Under the pieces are notes generated by a model. The model was not told where the DNA came from and ran no database searches. It was given only the letters and a program-made list of their open reading frames with translations. A program made the position numbers and the translations under genes. Below, piece after piece: positions 37,946 through 48,159 of a stretch of 64,000 bases of DNA; position 1 is the first letter of the stretch, and each line of letters opens with the position of its first letter. The stretch comes from Oscillospiraceae bacterium NTUH-002-81 (GTDB lineage: Bacteria > Bacillota > Clostridia > Lachnospirales > Lachnospiraceae): positions 1,588,501 to 1,652,500 of the forward strand of contig CP136052.1 in assembly GCA_032620915.1 (NCBI GenBank). The letters are read 5' to 3'.

Positions 37946-40900
37946 TTACTCCGCCGCCTGCTTTTTCAGATTCTTATTGGCGGTGGACAGCATGAGCTTG
38001 ATCCGGTTCAGCTGGTTGACTTCGCTGGCACCGGGGTCATAGTCGATGGCCACGATATTTGCCAGCGGGTACTGGTGCCGCAGCTCTTTGATGACGCCTT
38101 TTCCTACCACATGGTTGGGCAGACAGCCGAAGGGCTGGGTACACACGATGTTCGGTGTGCCGCTGTGGATCAGCTCCAGCATTTCTCCTGTCAGGAACCA
38201 TCCCTCACCGGTCTGGTTACCCAGGGAAACGATGTCTTTTGCCATGGCAGCGGTGTCCTCGATCCGTGCCGGCGGTGTGAAGTGACGGCTCTTCTCAAAT
38301 TCTTTCCGGGCCGTGTTCCGCACCTTTTCCAGGAACCAGATACCTAAGTTGCACAGCCGGGCGGTCTTCTTGCTCATGCCCAGCTTCTCAGCCTTGAAGT
38401 TGGCGTTGTAGAAGCAGTAGAAAAAGAAGTCCAGCAGGTCGGGAACGACAGCCTCAGCGCCCTCACTTTCCAGAAGATCCACCAGATAGTTGTTGGCAGC
38501 GGGCAGGAATTTGACGAGGATCTCGCCGACAATGCCCACCCGGGGCTTCTGCTCATCGGTGATGGGCAGGCTGTCAAAGTCTTCGATGATCTCCCGGCAG
38601 AGCTTCTTGAACCTGCTGTAGGAAACCTTGGGTGCTGTCAGGAATCTGATGCAGGCAGCTACCCATTTCTCATGCATGGCGTTGGCGCTTCCGGGCTCTT
38701 TTTCATAAGGGCGCATCCGGTACAGGCAGCGCATGAAAATGTCACCGAACACAATCGCGTACACGGCTTTCATTGCCAGGGGGAGGGTCAGCTTGAAGCC
38801 CGGGTTGGATTCCAGACCGCTTAGGTTGATGGAAATCACCGGAATCTGCTCATAACCGGCTTTTTTCAGTGCCCGGCGGATGAAGCCGATGTAGTTGGAA
38901 GCCCGGCAGCCACCGCCTGTCTGGGAAATAATGACAGCTGTTTTACGCAGGTCATATTCTCCGGACAGCAGGGCATCCATGATCTGGCCCACCACCATCA
39001 GGGATGGATAGCAGGCATCGTTGTTGACATATTTCAGGCCGGTATTGACGGCGTTCTTATTGTCGTTGGGCAGTACCACCAGATGGTAACCGCAGGAATT
39101 TAAGGCCGGTTCCAGAAGCTCGAAATGGATCGGGGACATCTGAGGGCACAGGATTGTATAATTCTTGCGCATTTCCTCGGTGAATACCACGCGCTCGATG
39201 TTGGCCGGATGGATGGTGCGCTCCTCCGGATATTTTTTCCCGCACGCGCACGGCGGACAGCAGGGAACGGATGCGGATGCGGGCGGCGCCCAGGTTGTTC
39301 ACCTCGTCGATCTTCAGGCAGGTGTAGATCTTGCCGGAATTGCTCAGAATATCGTTGACTGCATCGGTGGTCACGGCGTCCAGCCCACAGCCGAAGGAGT
39401 TCAGCTGGATGAGATCCAGATCCTCCCGCAGCTTCACATAGTTGGCTGCTGCATACAGACGGGAGTGGTACATCCACTGATCCATGACGATCAGCGGCCG
39501 CTCCACCGGATTCAGGTGGGCCACAGATTCTTCGGTCAGCACGGCAATGCCGTAGGAGGTGATGAGCTCCGGGATACCGTGGTTGATCTCGGGATCCAGA
39601 TGATAGGGACGGCCTGCCAGAACGATGCCACGGCGCTTGTGTTCTTCCATCCAGCGTAGTACTTCCTCTCCCTTTTTCTGCATATCTTTGTGAAGCTGCT
39701 GCATTTCTGCCCAGGCAGCGTGTACGGCCTCGGTGATTTCGCCCTTGGAAATGTGGAAATCGTTGCCCAGCTCCTCATACAGCCGGGGGATGAGAACCTC
39801 TTCGCTCTGGAAGGAGAGGAAAGGATTGCGGAAATCAATGTCCGGATTGCGCAGCTCTTCAATATTATTTTTGATGTTCTCCGCGTAGGAGGTGACAATG
39901 GGGCAGTTGTAGTGGTTGTTGGCATCCGCATACTCGATGCGCTCGTAGGGGATGCACGGGTAGAAGATGAATTTCAGCCCCTGTTTCAGCAGCCATTCCA
40001 CATGTCCGTGGGCCAGCTTGGCCGGGTAGCACTCGGATTCACTGGGGATGGACTCGATGCCCATCTCGTAGATCTTCCGGTTGGATTCCGGGGAAAGGAT
40101 CACGCGGAAGCCCAGTTTGGTAAAGAACGTATACCAGAACGGGTAGTTCTCGTACATGTTCAGTACCCGGGGGATACCCACCGTGCCACGGGGCGCTTCC
40201 TCCTCCGGAAGAGGATCATAGGAAAACAGCCGCTCGTTCTTGTATGTAAACAGGTTCGGTACATCCTTGCCGGTCTTTTCCTTACCCACACCTTTTTCAC
40301 AGCGGTTGCCGGTGATGAACCGCCGGCCGTTGCTGAATTTGTTGATGGTCATGAGACAGTTGTTCGTACAGCCGTGGCAGCGGGCCATGGAGGTGGAGAA
40401 GGTCAGATTCTCGATCTCCTCAATGGAAAGCATGGAGCTGACCGTGCCCGCCTCGTAGCGCTCCCGGGCGATGAGGGCAGCGCCGAAGGCGCCCATGATA
40501 CCGGCGATATCCGGGCGGATGGCCTCGCAGTCGGCGATCTTCTCAAAGCTGCGGAGAACGGCATTATTATAGAAGGTACCGCCCTGGACGACAATATTTT
40601 TGCCCAGCTCTGCGGCGGAAGACACCTTGATGACCTTGAACAGGGCGTTTTTGATGACGGAGTAAGCCAGCCCTGCGGAGATGTCCGCCACGGAAGCGCC
40701 CTCCTTCTGCGCCTGTTTTACCTTGGAGTTCATGAAAACGGTGCAGCGGGTACCCAGATCGATGGGGTGCTTGGCAAACAGTGCCTCCCTGGCGAAATCC
40801 TGCACCGAGTAGTTCAACGACTGGGCAAAGGTCTCGATGAAGGAGCCGCAGCCCGAGGAACAGGCCTCGTTGAGCTGTACGCTGTCAACCGTATGATTTT

Positions 40901-42200
40901 TGATCTTGATGCATTTCATGTCCTGGCCGCCGATGTCCAGAATGCAGTCTACGTTTTTGTCAAAGAACGCGGCAGCATAGTAGTGGGCGACAGTCTCCAC
41001 CTCACCCTCATCCAGCATCAGGGCAGCTTTGATCAGCGCTTCCCCGTAACCGGTGGAGCAGGAGTAGACGATATGGGCGTCTTCGGGAAGCAGCCGGTGG
41101 ATCTCCCTGATGGACTCGATGGTGGTAGCCAGCGGACTTCCGTTGTTGCTGTGATAAAAGGAGTACAGAAGGGAGCCGTCCTCGCCCACCAGCGCCGTCT
41201 TGGTGGTGGTGGAACCGGCGTCAATGCCCAGATAGCAGTTGCCCTTGTAGGTGGAAAGATCGCCCTTCTTTACTTTATACTGGTTCTGGCGCTCCAGGAA
41301 ACGGTCAAAATCCGCCTCATCGGTGAACAGCGGATCCAGACGTTCCACCTCGAACTCCATCTTGATCTTGCCGGAAAGCTTTTTCACCATGTCAGAGAGG
41401 GTCAGGGACACCTCCTCCTTGTGGTTCATGGCCGAACCGATAGCCGCAAACAGGTGAGAATGGTTCGGGATGATGGTGTGCTCCTCGTCCAGCTTCAGCG
41501 TGCGGATGAATGCGTTGCGAAGCTCCGGCAGGAAATGTAAGGGGCCGCCCAGGAAAGCGATATGGCCGCGGATCGGTTTGCCGCAGGCCAGGCCGCTGAT
41601 GGTCTGGTTCACCACTGCCTGGAAAATGGAGGCGGACAGGTCTTCCTTTGTTGCGCCCTCGTTGATCAGCGGCTGGATATCTGTCTTGGCGAAAACGCCG
41701 CAGCGGGCTGCGATGGGATAAATGGCCTTGTAATCTCTGGCATATTCGTTCAGTCCCACAGCGTCTGTCTGCAGCAGTGCGGCCATCTGGTCGATGAAGG
41801 AGCCGGTACCGCCTGCGCAGATGCCGTTCATCCGCTGTTCCACGTTGCCGCCCTCAAAATAAATGATCTTGGCGTCCTCGCCGCCCAGCTCGATGGCCAC
41901 GTCCGTCTTCGGGGCATAGTAGGTCAGCGCGGTGGATACGGCGATCACCTCCTGGACGAAGGGAACGCCCAGATGTTTGGCCAGCGTCAGGCCGCCGGAA
42001 CCGGTGATCATGGGGGAAACCTGCAGGTCGCCCAGCTCCGCGTGCGCGTCGGAAAGCAGGGAGCTCAGCGTCTCCTGGATGTTGGCGTAGTGTCGTTTGT
42101 ATGCGGAAAAAAGAATCTTCTGATCAGGGTCAAGAATAGAAATCTTTACTGTGGTGGAACCGATATCTATTCCGAGACTGTTCATCTTAGACTGTTCCAT
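37946..42200 (-). pseudogene. Giant acyl-CoA dehydratase activase (HgdC-like, BadF/BadG type), frameshifted
   Basis: Restored length is about 1417 residues, the usual size of this family. Two tandem ASKHA ATPase domains ([14 protein letters not shown] at the N-terminus and [14 protein letters not shown] around 325), cluster-type cysteines ([18 protein letters not shown]), a cysteine-rich stretch [11 protein letters not shown], then DUF2229 and a dehydratase-subunit-like C-terminal region (TGGGCRASNYIGF). The frame breaks at a T6 run (39233-39238; A6 on the coding strand), and removal of one base joins REK to YPEERT. Such proteins activate or resemble 2-hydroxyacyl-CoA dehydratases with an ATP-driven Fe-S electron jump. 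No separate dehydratase subunits are encoded nearby. Confidence 0.88.
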
Positions 42201-42300
42201 ATGTAATCTTTACCTTACCTTTCTGAAAAAATATCTGTTTCATATGAAAAATTGCTTCTATATTAAATGGATAACCGCTAAAGGTCACGCATGATTCTCC

Positions 42301-42329
42301 ATTATACGACAGATACCGATAAATGACAA
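42301..42329 (-). promoter_or_regulatory. Promoter of the dehydratase-activase gene
   Basis: On the minus strand TTGTCA (42329-42324), 17-base spacer, perfect TATAAT (42306-42301), giving a leader of about 95 bases. Confidence 0.8.
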
Positions 42330-42337
42330 ATAAAATC

Positions 42338-42358
42338 TTTGTTTAAAAAATAAACAAA
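42338..42358. promoter_or_regulatory. AT-rich palindrome between divergent genes
   Basis: TTTGTTTA and TAAACAAA separated by five A. It lies just upstream of the -35 of the activase promoter and about 80 bases before the LysM gene. It resembles, but does not equal, Rex-type redox operators. Confidence 0.5.
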
Positions 42359-42434
42359 ATATGGCAGGAGAGGAACCAGGAGACTGCCCGGCGAATAGAA
42401 TAAGGTAACAATGCAAACCAGAGGATGCGCTGTT

Positions 42435-43121
42435 ATGGAAGATCGAAACACAAATTTTGACCGCTGTTATGGGTTCACCCATGTGATCCAGAAGGGGGAT
42501 ACCCTTTATAAACTGAGCAAACAATACCATGTGAAGGTGTCAGCCCTCATTCTTGCCAACCCTTTTGTCAATATTTACAATCTGCAGGTGGGGGATGAGA
42601 TCTGCATTCCCCGGATCCGTCCGGTGGTCATCCCGGTGACACCCTATCCCCAGCCGCCCTACACCCGCCCCGGCGTGATCCAGCCCCGAAGTGCGGAAGA
42701 GGACAATGGCAGAAGCGTGGACAGTGGAGAACAGATGGACAGTGGGGAAATGGAGGATGCCATGCATGCGTATGATAACGGGATGCGGCAGAGAACCACG
42801 GATGACCCTATGCGAAGAGAGCAGGAGCGCACAACTGTGGTGCCGGAAAACCAGAAAATGTCCACTCCGGTTGGGGATGGCAGCTCGTGGGACAGGGAAG
42901 ATGTTCCTGCAGAATCGGAAATGGAGCTGTCAGAGCTGCCGCCTGCGGGAACAGACAGAAAAATGCCGGAAACGGGAGCAGACAGTGCCTCCGTGGAAAC
43001 CGCTTCCTGCCCCTGCGAGGAGGAGCGGATCCGGGCCATGACCGTGGACGCCCTGCTGGAGGAATGGGATCTCTCCTATGCGGCTTTCGCCTCCTGCCTG
43101 GAACTTCTGAAAAAAATGTGA
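42435..43121 (+). CDS. LysM-domain protein
   Basis: 228 residues from the ATG at 42435 (MEDRNTNF), chosen because GAGGA lies 9 bases upstream. One LysM domain (FTHVIQKGDTLYKLSKQYHVKVSA ... LQVGDEICIP, residues of about 15-60), then a Pro-rich hinge and a low-complexity acidic/Glu-Met linker, and a C-terminal helix (MTVDALLEEWDLSYAAFASCLELLKKM). No signal peptide is visible, so it could act on cytoplasmic or spore-coat structures, as SafA-like LysM proteins do. That role is inference. Confidence 0.78.
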   Translation: MEDRNTNFDRCYGFTHVIQKGDTLYKLSKQYHVKVSALILANPFVNIYNLQVGDEICIPRIRPVVIPVTPYPQPPYTRPGVIQPRSAEEDNGRSVDSGEQMDSGEMEDAMHAYDNGMRQRTTDDPMRREQERTTVVPENQKMSTPVGDGSSWDREDVPAESEMELSELPPAGTDRKMPETGADSASVETASCPCEEERIRAMTVDALLEEWDLSYAAFASCLELLKKM

Positions 43122-43158
43122 AAAAAGTATGATAAAAGGCTAATCTGTGGGGCTTTCG

Positions 43159-43187
43159 TTGACAAACGTTTCACCTGTATTTATAAT
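43159..43187 (+). promoter_or_regulatory. Promoter of the rhomboid-like gene
   Basis: Consensus TTGACA (43159-43164), 17-base spacer, TATAAT (43182-43187). Confidence 0.88.
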
Positions 43188-43226
43188 GGGTCATAGAACT
43201 TTTGAAGGACGAAGGAGAAGATATCC

Positions 43227-44075
43227 ATGAATTTTTTAAATAAAATGGAACGGAAATTCGGGAAATACGCCATTCACAATCTGATGTTTTACATCATTGT
43301 GCTGTACGGCTGCGGTTTCCTCATCATGAACTTTGCACCGGCGATGTACTGGTCGTACCTGAGCCTGGATGTGCGGGCGATCCTGCACGGGCAGATCTGG
43401 CGGCTGGTGACCTTCCTCATGTATCCGCCCAGCAGTGATTTCCTGTTCATCGTATTTTCCCTGTATCTGTATTATATGATCGGGAGACAGCTGGAATACC
43501 AGTGGGGCGCGTTCCGGTTCAACGTGTATTTCTTTGTGGGCGTCATCGGCCACATTCTGGCGGCGTTTATCGCGTATTTTGCGCTGGGGCTGACGGGCAT
43601 CACCTTCCCCATGACGACCTATTACCTGAACTTGTCCCTGTTCATGGCCTTTGCGGCCCAGTACCCGGATATGGAATTCCTGCTGTTTTTCATCATCCCG
43701 GTGAAAGCCAAGTGGCTTGGTATGCTGGATGGGGTGCTGTTCGCCTGGGATATTTTCCGTTCGGTGAAAAACGGCATCCTCATCAGTCCGTCCTACTTTG
43801 CGACGGCGGTGTGTGCACTGATGGCCGTCATGAACTTCATCATTTTCTTTGCCATGACAAGAAACATGAAGAAATACAGCTACAAGGAAGTGCACCGCAA
43901 GAAGGTCTATCGCCAGGAGGTGCACCGTGCGGCATCCGGCCCGCGGCACAAGTGCGCCATCTGCGGACGGACAGAGGCGGACGGCGACCATCTGGAATTC
44001 CGTTACTGCTCCAAATGCAACGGCAATTACGAGTACTGCCAGGATCATCTGTTCACACACGAGCATATAAAATGA
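43227..44075 (+). CDS. Rhomboid-like membrane protein with C-terminal zinc ribbon
   Basis: 282 residues: six or so membrane segments in a rhomboid/Derlin-like arrangement (ILHGQIWRLVTFLMYPPSS, GRQLEYQWGAFRFNVYFF), then a cytosolic tail with a zinc site: CAICGRTEADGDHLEFRYCSKC, followed by CQDHLFTHEH. The Gly-x-Ser-x-Gly serine motif and catalytic His of active rhomboids are not seen, so it may be an inactive relative. The gene ends immediately before the -35 of the tRNA promoter. Confidence 0.75.
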   Translation: MNFLNKMERKFGKYAIHNLMFYIIVLYGCGFLIMNFAPAMYWSYLSLDVRAILHGQIWRLVTFLMYPPSSDFLFIVFSLYLYYMIGRQLEYQWGAFRFNVYFFVGVIGHILAAFIAYFALGLTGITFPMTTYYLNLSLFMAFAAQYPDMEFLLFFIIPVKAKWLGMLDGVLFAWDIFRSVKNGILISPSYFATAVCALMAVMNFIIFFAMTRNMKKYSYKEVHRKKVYRQEVHRAASGPRHKCAICGRTEADGDHLEFRYCSKCNGNYEYCQDHLFTHEHIK

Positions 44076-44104
44076 TTGACACAAATGTGAGAATCTGGTA
44101 TCAT
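44076..44104 (+). promoter_or_regulatory. Promoter of tRNA-Leu
   Basis: TTGACA (44076-44081) immediately after the upstream stop codon, 17-base spacer, TATCAT (44099-44104). The tRNA begins 20 bases later. Confidence 0.85.
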
Positions 44105-44123
44105 ATTTAAGTCAATCCGAGTT

Positions 44124-44205
44124 GCCGGTGTGGCGGAATTGGCAGACGCACATGACTCAAAATCATGCGGAGCGATCCGTGCCGGTTCGAGTCCGGCCAC
44201 CGGCA
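44124..44205 (+). tRNA. tRNA-Leu (anticodon CAA)
   Basis: 82 bases. Acceptor GCCGGTG pairs with CACCGGC, discriminator A at 44205. The anticodon arm is CATGA-CTCAAAA-TCATG with CAA at 44158-44160. It has a long class II variable arm (CGGAGCGATCCG) and T arm GCCGG-TTCGAGT-CCGGC. CCA is not encoded. It decodes UUG. Confidence 0.95.
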
Positions 44206-44211
44206 TGATAA

Positions 44212-44240
44212 GGAAGTCCATTTTATGGGCTTCCTTTTTT
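44212..44240 (+). terminator. Terminator after tRNA-Leu
   Basis: GGAAGTCCAT pairs with ATGGGCTTCC (one G-T wobble), 3-base loop, then six T. Confidence 0.9.
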
Positions 44241-44265
44241 ATGTGTTGTATTTCGTGTTATAATT

Positions 44266-44664
44266 TTATTTTTGCTGTACTTTCTGGAGCAAAGCTTCCT
44301 GCAGAACCTGTGAAAAATTAAGTCCCATGGAAGCGGCTGCTTCGTTGAGCCATTCCGGAATGGTCAGCGTCTTTTTGACAGCCTTGTTGTTGTACATTTT
44401 TCTATAGCGCAAAGTATCGCAGGCAATATAATTAACGAAAGCATTTCCTGAAAGTGGGATAGCGGCAGGTGCAGACGGAGCCGGAATTTCACGTCCATCT
44501 TTTTCATATCCATATAAAACTAAGGCGAGAGCATCCGCAGCCATTTCGATGCCATCTTCCAGACTGTCCCCGCAGGTGTAGCAGCCTTCCAGATCAGGAA
44601 AGTTGATAGAATAAGAACCGTCTTCTTCCGGTGTAAAAATTGCAGGGTAAGCATATTTGGCCAT
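44266..44664 (-). CDS. hicB: HicB-like antitoxin
   Basis: 132 residues from the ATG at 44664 after AAAGGAGGACTCAAA. N-terminal partial RNase H-like fold (YAYPAIFTPEEDGSYSINFPDLEGCYTCGDSLEDGIEMA) and a C-terminal ribbon-helix-helix DNA-binding segment (KTLTIPEWLNEAAASMGLNFSQVLQEAL). HicB neutralises the HicA mRNA interferase and represses its operon. Only a fragment of hicA remains upstream, so this is an orphan antitoxin. Confidence 0.87.
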   Translation of the reverse strand: MAKYAYPAIFTPEEDGSYSINFPDLEGCYTCGDSLEDGIEMAADALALVLYGYEKDGREIPAPSAPAAIPLSGNAFVNYIACDTLRYRKMYNNKAVKKTLTIPEWLNEAAASMGLNFSQVLQEALLQKVQQK

Positions 44665-44707
44665 TTTGAGTCCTCCTTTAATCAGAATAAAATATGAAGA
44701 ATGAGAA

Positions 44708-44791
44708 TTATTTGATTCCAGCATCCCTCAATATGTTGTTCAATGTTCCAAATGGAATTTCGGCTTTATGCCGGTTTTCATGATTCCTCCC
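44708..44791 (-). pseudogene. C-terminal remnant of hicA toxin
   Basis: 27 codons on the minus strand ending in NRHKAEIPFGTLNNILRDAGIK, which matches the end of HicA toxins (EIPxGTLxxILRxAGI). The frame is closed by a stop at 44794-44792. The double-stranded-RNA-binding-like N-terminal part with the catalytic His is absent, so no active toxin is made. Confidence 0.65.
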
Positions 44792-44927
44792 TTATGATAA
44801 TACGTGCAGATACGTGTGCCAACGAAAAATAAGTATAAGCACGTACAAAATGAGTTGTTTTTTCTGTGAAAACAGAGAAATTTAGACTTTGTGTGTGATG
44901 GACCTGTTCCATGATGTGTCTAAAGAT

Positions 44928-44956
44928 TTGTTTTAGAATTTTATATGAATGATAAT
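44928..44956 (+). promoter_or_regulatory. Possible promoter of HK-D
   Basis: TTGTTT (44928-44933), 17-base spacer, GATAAT (44951-44956), 150 bases before the kinase start. The stretch 44795-45091 shows no coding region otherwise. Confidence 0.4.
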
Positions 44957-45105
44957 AGAAAGTATAGATGAAGTCTTCTGAAATGGCAATAGGAAATATA
45001 TCCGTTGGAATTGTTGTAAAACCTTCCCCGGTGTGATAAATTGTAAAGTAGATATGCAAAATTTTGCGAAATCAGTTGTTTTTTGCAGGATGAGGGGGAA
45101 CTGCA

Positions 45106-48034
45106 TTGAAAAATACGGAAAAAGGGCTGACGCGTCACCTGATCGCCAATGTGATCCTGCTGCTTGTGGCAGTGTCGGCGATTCTGATGCTGTCGGGGCG
45201 GGAAAATTATGCAAGGCAGATGCAGCAGATGGAGGCGTACATCCAGGGGCTGAGCGGGCGGACTGCTCAGCATGCCAGCGATGTTTTTTGCGGATAAGCA
45301 GGCGGCCATCACGTCCATTGCCTATCTTTACGGGGAGGCGGCGCGTACCTCGCAGCTGGGGCAGGAGTGCCTGGCTGCGTTGGAGGAGAATTCAGGTTTC
45401 GACCGGATCAGGTTTGTGAATCTGGAAGGGGAGAGTTTTGCCAGCGACGGGAAGATTGCCGATGTGGCAGACCGGGATTATTTTACCCGCGGCGTGCAGG
45501 GAGAAAGCGGCGCGGCAGTGATCATGCAGTCCCATTTTGACGGGACAAAGCTCATCGGTTTTTATGCGCCGGTGCGGATGAACGGGGAGATCTGCGGCGT
45601 GATGATCGGTTTCCTGGAGGAGGAGACAGTGTCGGATATACTGGAAACCGATGTGTACGGCTATCCGGCGTTTACGATGATCGTGGATCAGGATGGTGCC
45701 TCACTGGGCCAGTATCTGGCAGAAGGATATGAGAAAGCGACAGGATTTTCGTCTCTTTTGCCTTACATTCAGGAAGAGGAGCGGAAAACGACCCGGGAGG
45801 CGCTGGAAGCGCAGACAGCTGTCAGCTTTTCTTTCACTGGCTCTCATGGCCTTTCTGCCGGAAACATTCAGCCCATTGCCGGGACGGACTGGTCACTGGT
45901 ACAGCTTTTTTCTTCCAAAATCACGAAACAGTTTGTGGATGAGGTGAACCGGGATGAGTGGTTTGCCATGCTGTTGTTTGCACTGGTGCTGGTGGCTTCC
46001 GGTGTGCAGTTTATTTATTTTTCCAGAAAGAAAGCGGCGCTGGAGCATCATAAGGAAGAGCGGGAACGGATGATTGGCCTGCTGCAGAGCGTGGCGGATG
46101 AGTATATCTGTCTGATCAGGGTGAACCTGCGGACGGGAAAGGAGGAACAGTTCCGGCTGTCCCGCGGAGGGGAACTGAAGGACTGGGCAGAGGGCAACTA
46201 TACATACGACCACTGCATCGAAAGCTATGCGGATCATATTGTATGTGAGCAGGATCGCTCCCGGTTCCGCCATGCGACGCAGCTGGTCTTTTTGCGGGAA
46301 ATACTGGAAAACAGAAGGATTTTATCATAGAATATGACGGTATGCTGGACGGAGAAAAACGCAGACTCCAGAGCCGGTGTACCATCAGCCGGGAGGAGCC
46401 GGATGGGCCGTACATGCTTGTGGGCATCCGGGACATCACGGCGCTGACAAGGGAACGGATCCGCACCCGGACGAGTATGGAGCTGATTGTGTCGGCGGCC
46501 AGCACGGTGTATCCGTTTATTCTGGAGGAAAATCTGACGAAAAACCGGGTGTTTACGATCTATAACCACGGCATTGTCCATGCGGGCAGAATGGATCATT
46601 TTACCATGGAAGAGATGCTGGAGAGCCTGAAGGACACGGTGGAGATTCCGGAGGATTACCAGACCCTTTACGACTGTATGAACCGGGAAGCGCAGCTGGA
46701 TGCTTATGCAAGAGGAGAACGTATCCTGCATCTGCAGGTGCGCCAGCGCGGGGATGATGGCCGGATACATTGGATGGAGACACGGAACATTCTGATGAAA
46801 AATGAGGCCGATGATATCTGCTGTATTTCCATGACCCGCTGCATTGACGAGGATATGCAGCGCACTGCGGAGCTGGAGCAGGCGAAGGATGCGGCGGAGA
46901 GCGCCAACCGGGCCAAGAGTACCTTCCTTTTTAATATGTCACACGATATCCGGACCCCCATGAATGCCATCATCGGATTTTCTGATCTGGCGCAGAAGCA
47001 TGTGGATGATCCGGCACGGGTGAAGGACTGCCTGCAGAAGATCCAGGTGTCAGGTTCTTATCTGCTGAAGCTGATCAACAATGTGCTGGATCTGGCGCGG
47101 ATCGAGAACGGCAAGCTGGAGCTCCATGTGGAGGCCCATGATCTGGAGGCGGCTGTCAATCATGCCAGATATATTTTTTGAAGCGGATCTGAAGAAAAAA
47201 CAGCTGGAAATGACCGTTTCCTGTGAACTGGAGGATCGGATCGTTTTCTGCGATCTGCTGAAATTAAAACAGATCGAACTGAATCTCATCGGGAATGGCA
47301 TCAAATACACGCCGGCTGGCGGCAGGATTTTCTGTCAGGTGCGCCAGCTGGGCCGGGAGGGTGCCTATGGCCAGTATCAGTGTGTTGTGCGGGATACAGG
47401 CATCGGCATGAGTGAGCAGTTCCAGCAGCATCTGTTTGCCGCCTTTGAGCGGGAAAGCAGCGGCGTGACTACGGGGATCGAGGGATCCGGCCTGGGTCTT
47501 GCCATCACCAAGCGGCTGGTGGAGGCGATGGGAGGAACCATTTCCTGCGAAAGCACCAGGGGAAAGGGCACTGTTTTTACATGTACATTTTCTTTTGCCA
47601 TTGGCACGGAGGCGGATCTCGCCGGTGAGGCCCAGGAGGAGTCCCACAGAGATATGCGGGGCAAACGGGTACTGCTGGTGGAGGACAATGCGCTGAACCG
47701 GGAGATTTCCAGGGAGCTGCTGGAAGGAGAAGGATTCGCGGTGGAGGAAGCCGCGGACGGCGACGAGGCGGTGGAAAAGCTCTGGCAGGAGGGACCGGGC
47801 CGGTACGACCTGGTTCTCATGGACATTCAGATGCCGCGGATGGACGGATTTACAGCGACGAGACAGATCCGAAAGCTTCCGGATCCATACTTTTCTTCGG
47901 TACCGATTGTGGCGCTGACGGCCAATGCGTTTGAGGAGGACCGGAAAGCGGCGCTGGAGGCAGGCATGAACGGCCATGTGGCCAAGCCCATTGATATGCG
48001 GGAACTGCGCAGACAGCTGGATCAATGCTTTTAA
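45106..48034 (+). pseudogene. Hybrid sensor histidine kinase with receiver domain (HK-D), three frame breaks
   Basis: TTG start at 45106 behind GAGGGGGAA. Reading across the breaks gives TM1 (LIANVILLLVAVSAILML), extracellular dCache-like sensor (GKIADVADRDYFTRGVQG), TM2 (WFAMLLFALVLVASGVQFIYF), a PAS-like region, HisKA (NMSHDIRTPMNAI, His at 46942), HATPase (GSGLGLAI) and a receiver (LMDIQMPRMDG). Breaks: a T6 run at 45284-45289 (one T too many), near 46312-46323 (one base too few, between ENR and DFIIEYDG), and a T6 run at 47174-47179 (one T too many). No solute-binding protein gene is next to it. With three lesions a real pseudogene is more plausible here than for the others. Confidence 0.8.
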
Positions 48035-48064
48035 AATTATTTGAAAAAAATCTGAGAAACAGTG

Positions 48065-48093
48065 TTGACAAATACAAAACAGAGTGTTATAAC
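48065..48093 (+). promoter_or_regulatory. Promoter of the bL25 gene
   Basis: TTGACA (48065-48070), 17-base spacer, TATAAC (48088-48093). Confidence 0.82.
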
Positions 48094-48159
48094 ACAAGTA
48101 TAGCAGATAGAGCTAATAGAACTTGATCCGCTAAATCAGATTTTTGGAGGAAAAGATAA

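Noticed and set aside
39690..41540. 616-codon plus-strand open frame inside the dehydratase-activase gene
   Set aside because: Antisense to a clear multi-domain gene; no motifs or start signals.
44795..45105. Additional small gene between hicA remnant and HK-D
   Set aside because: Frames on both strands are low-complexity and lack ribosome sites; only a possible promoter was kept.
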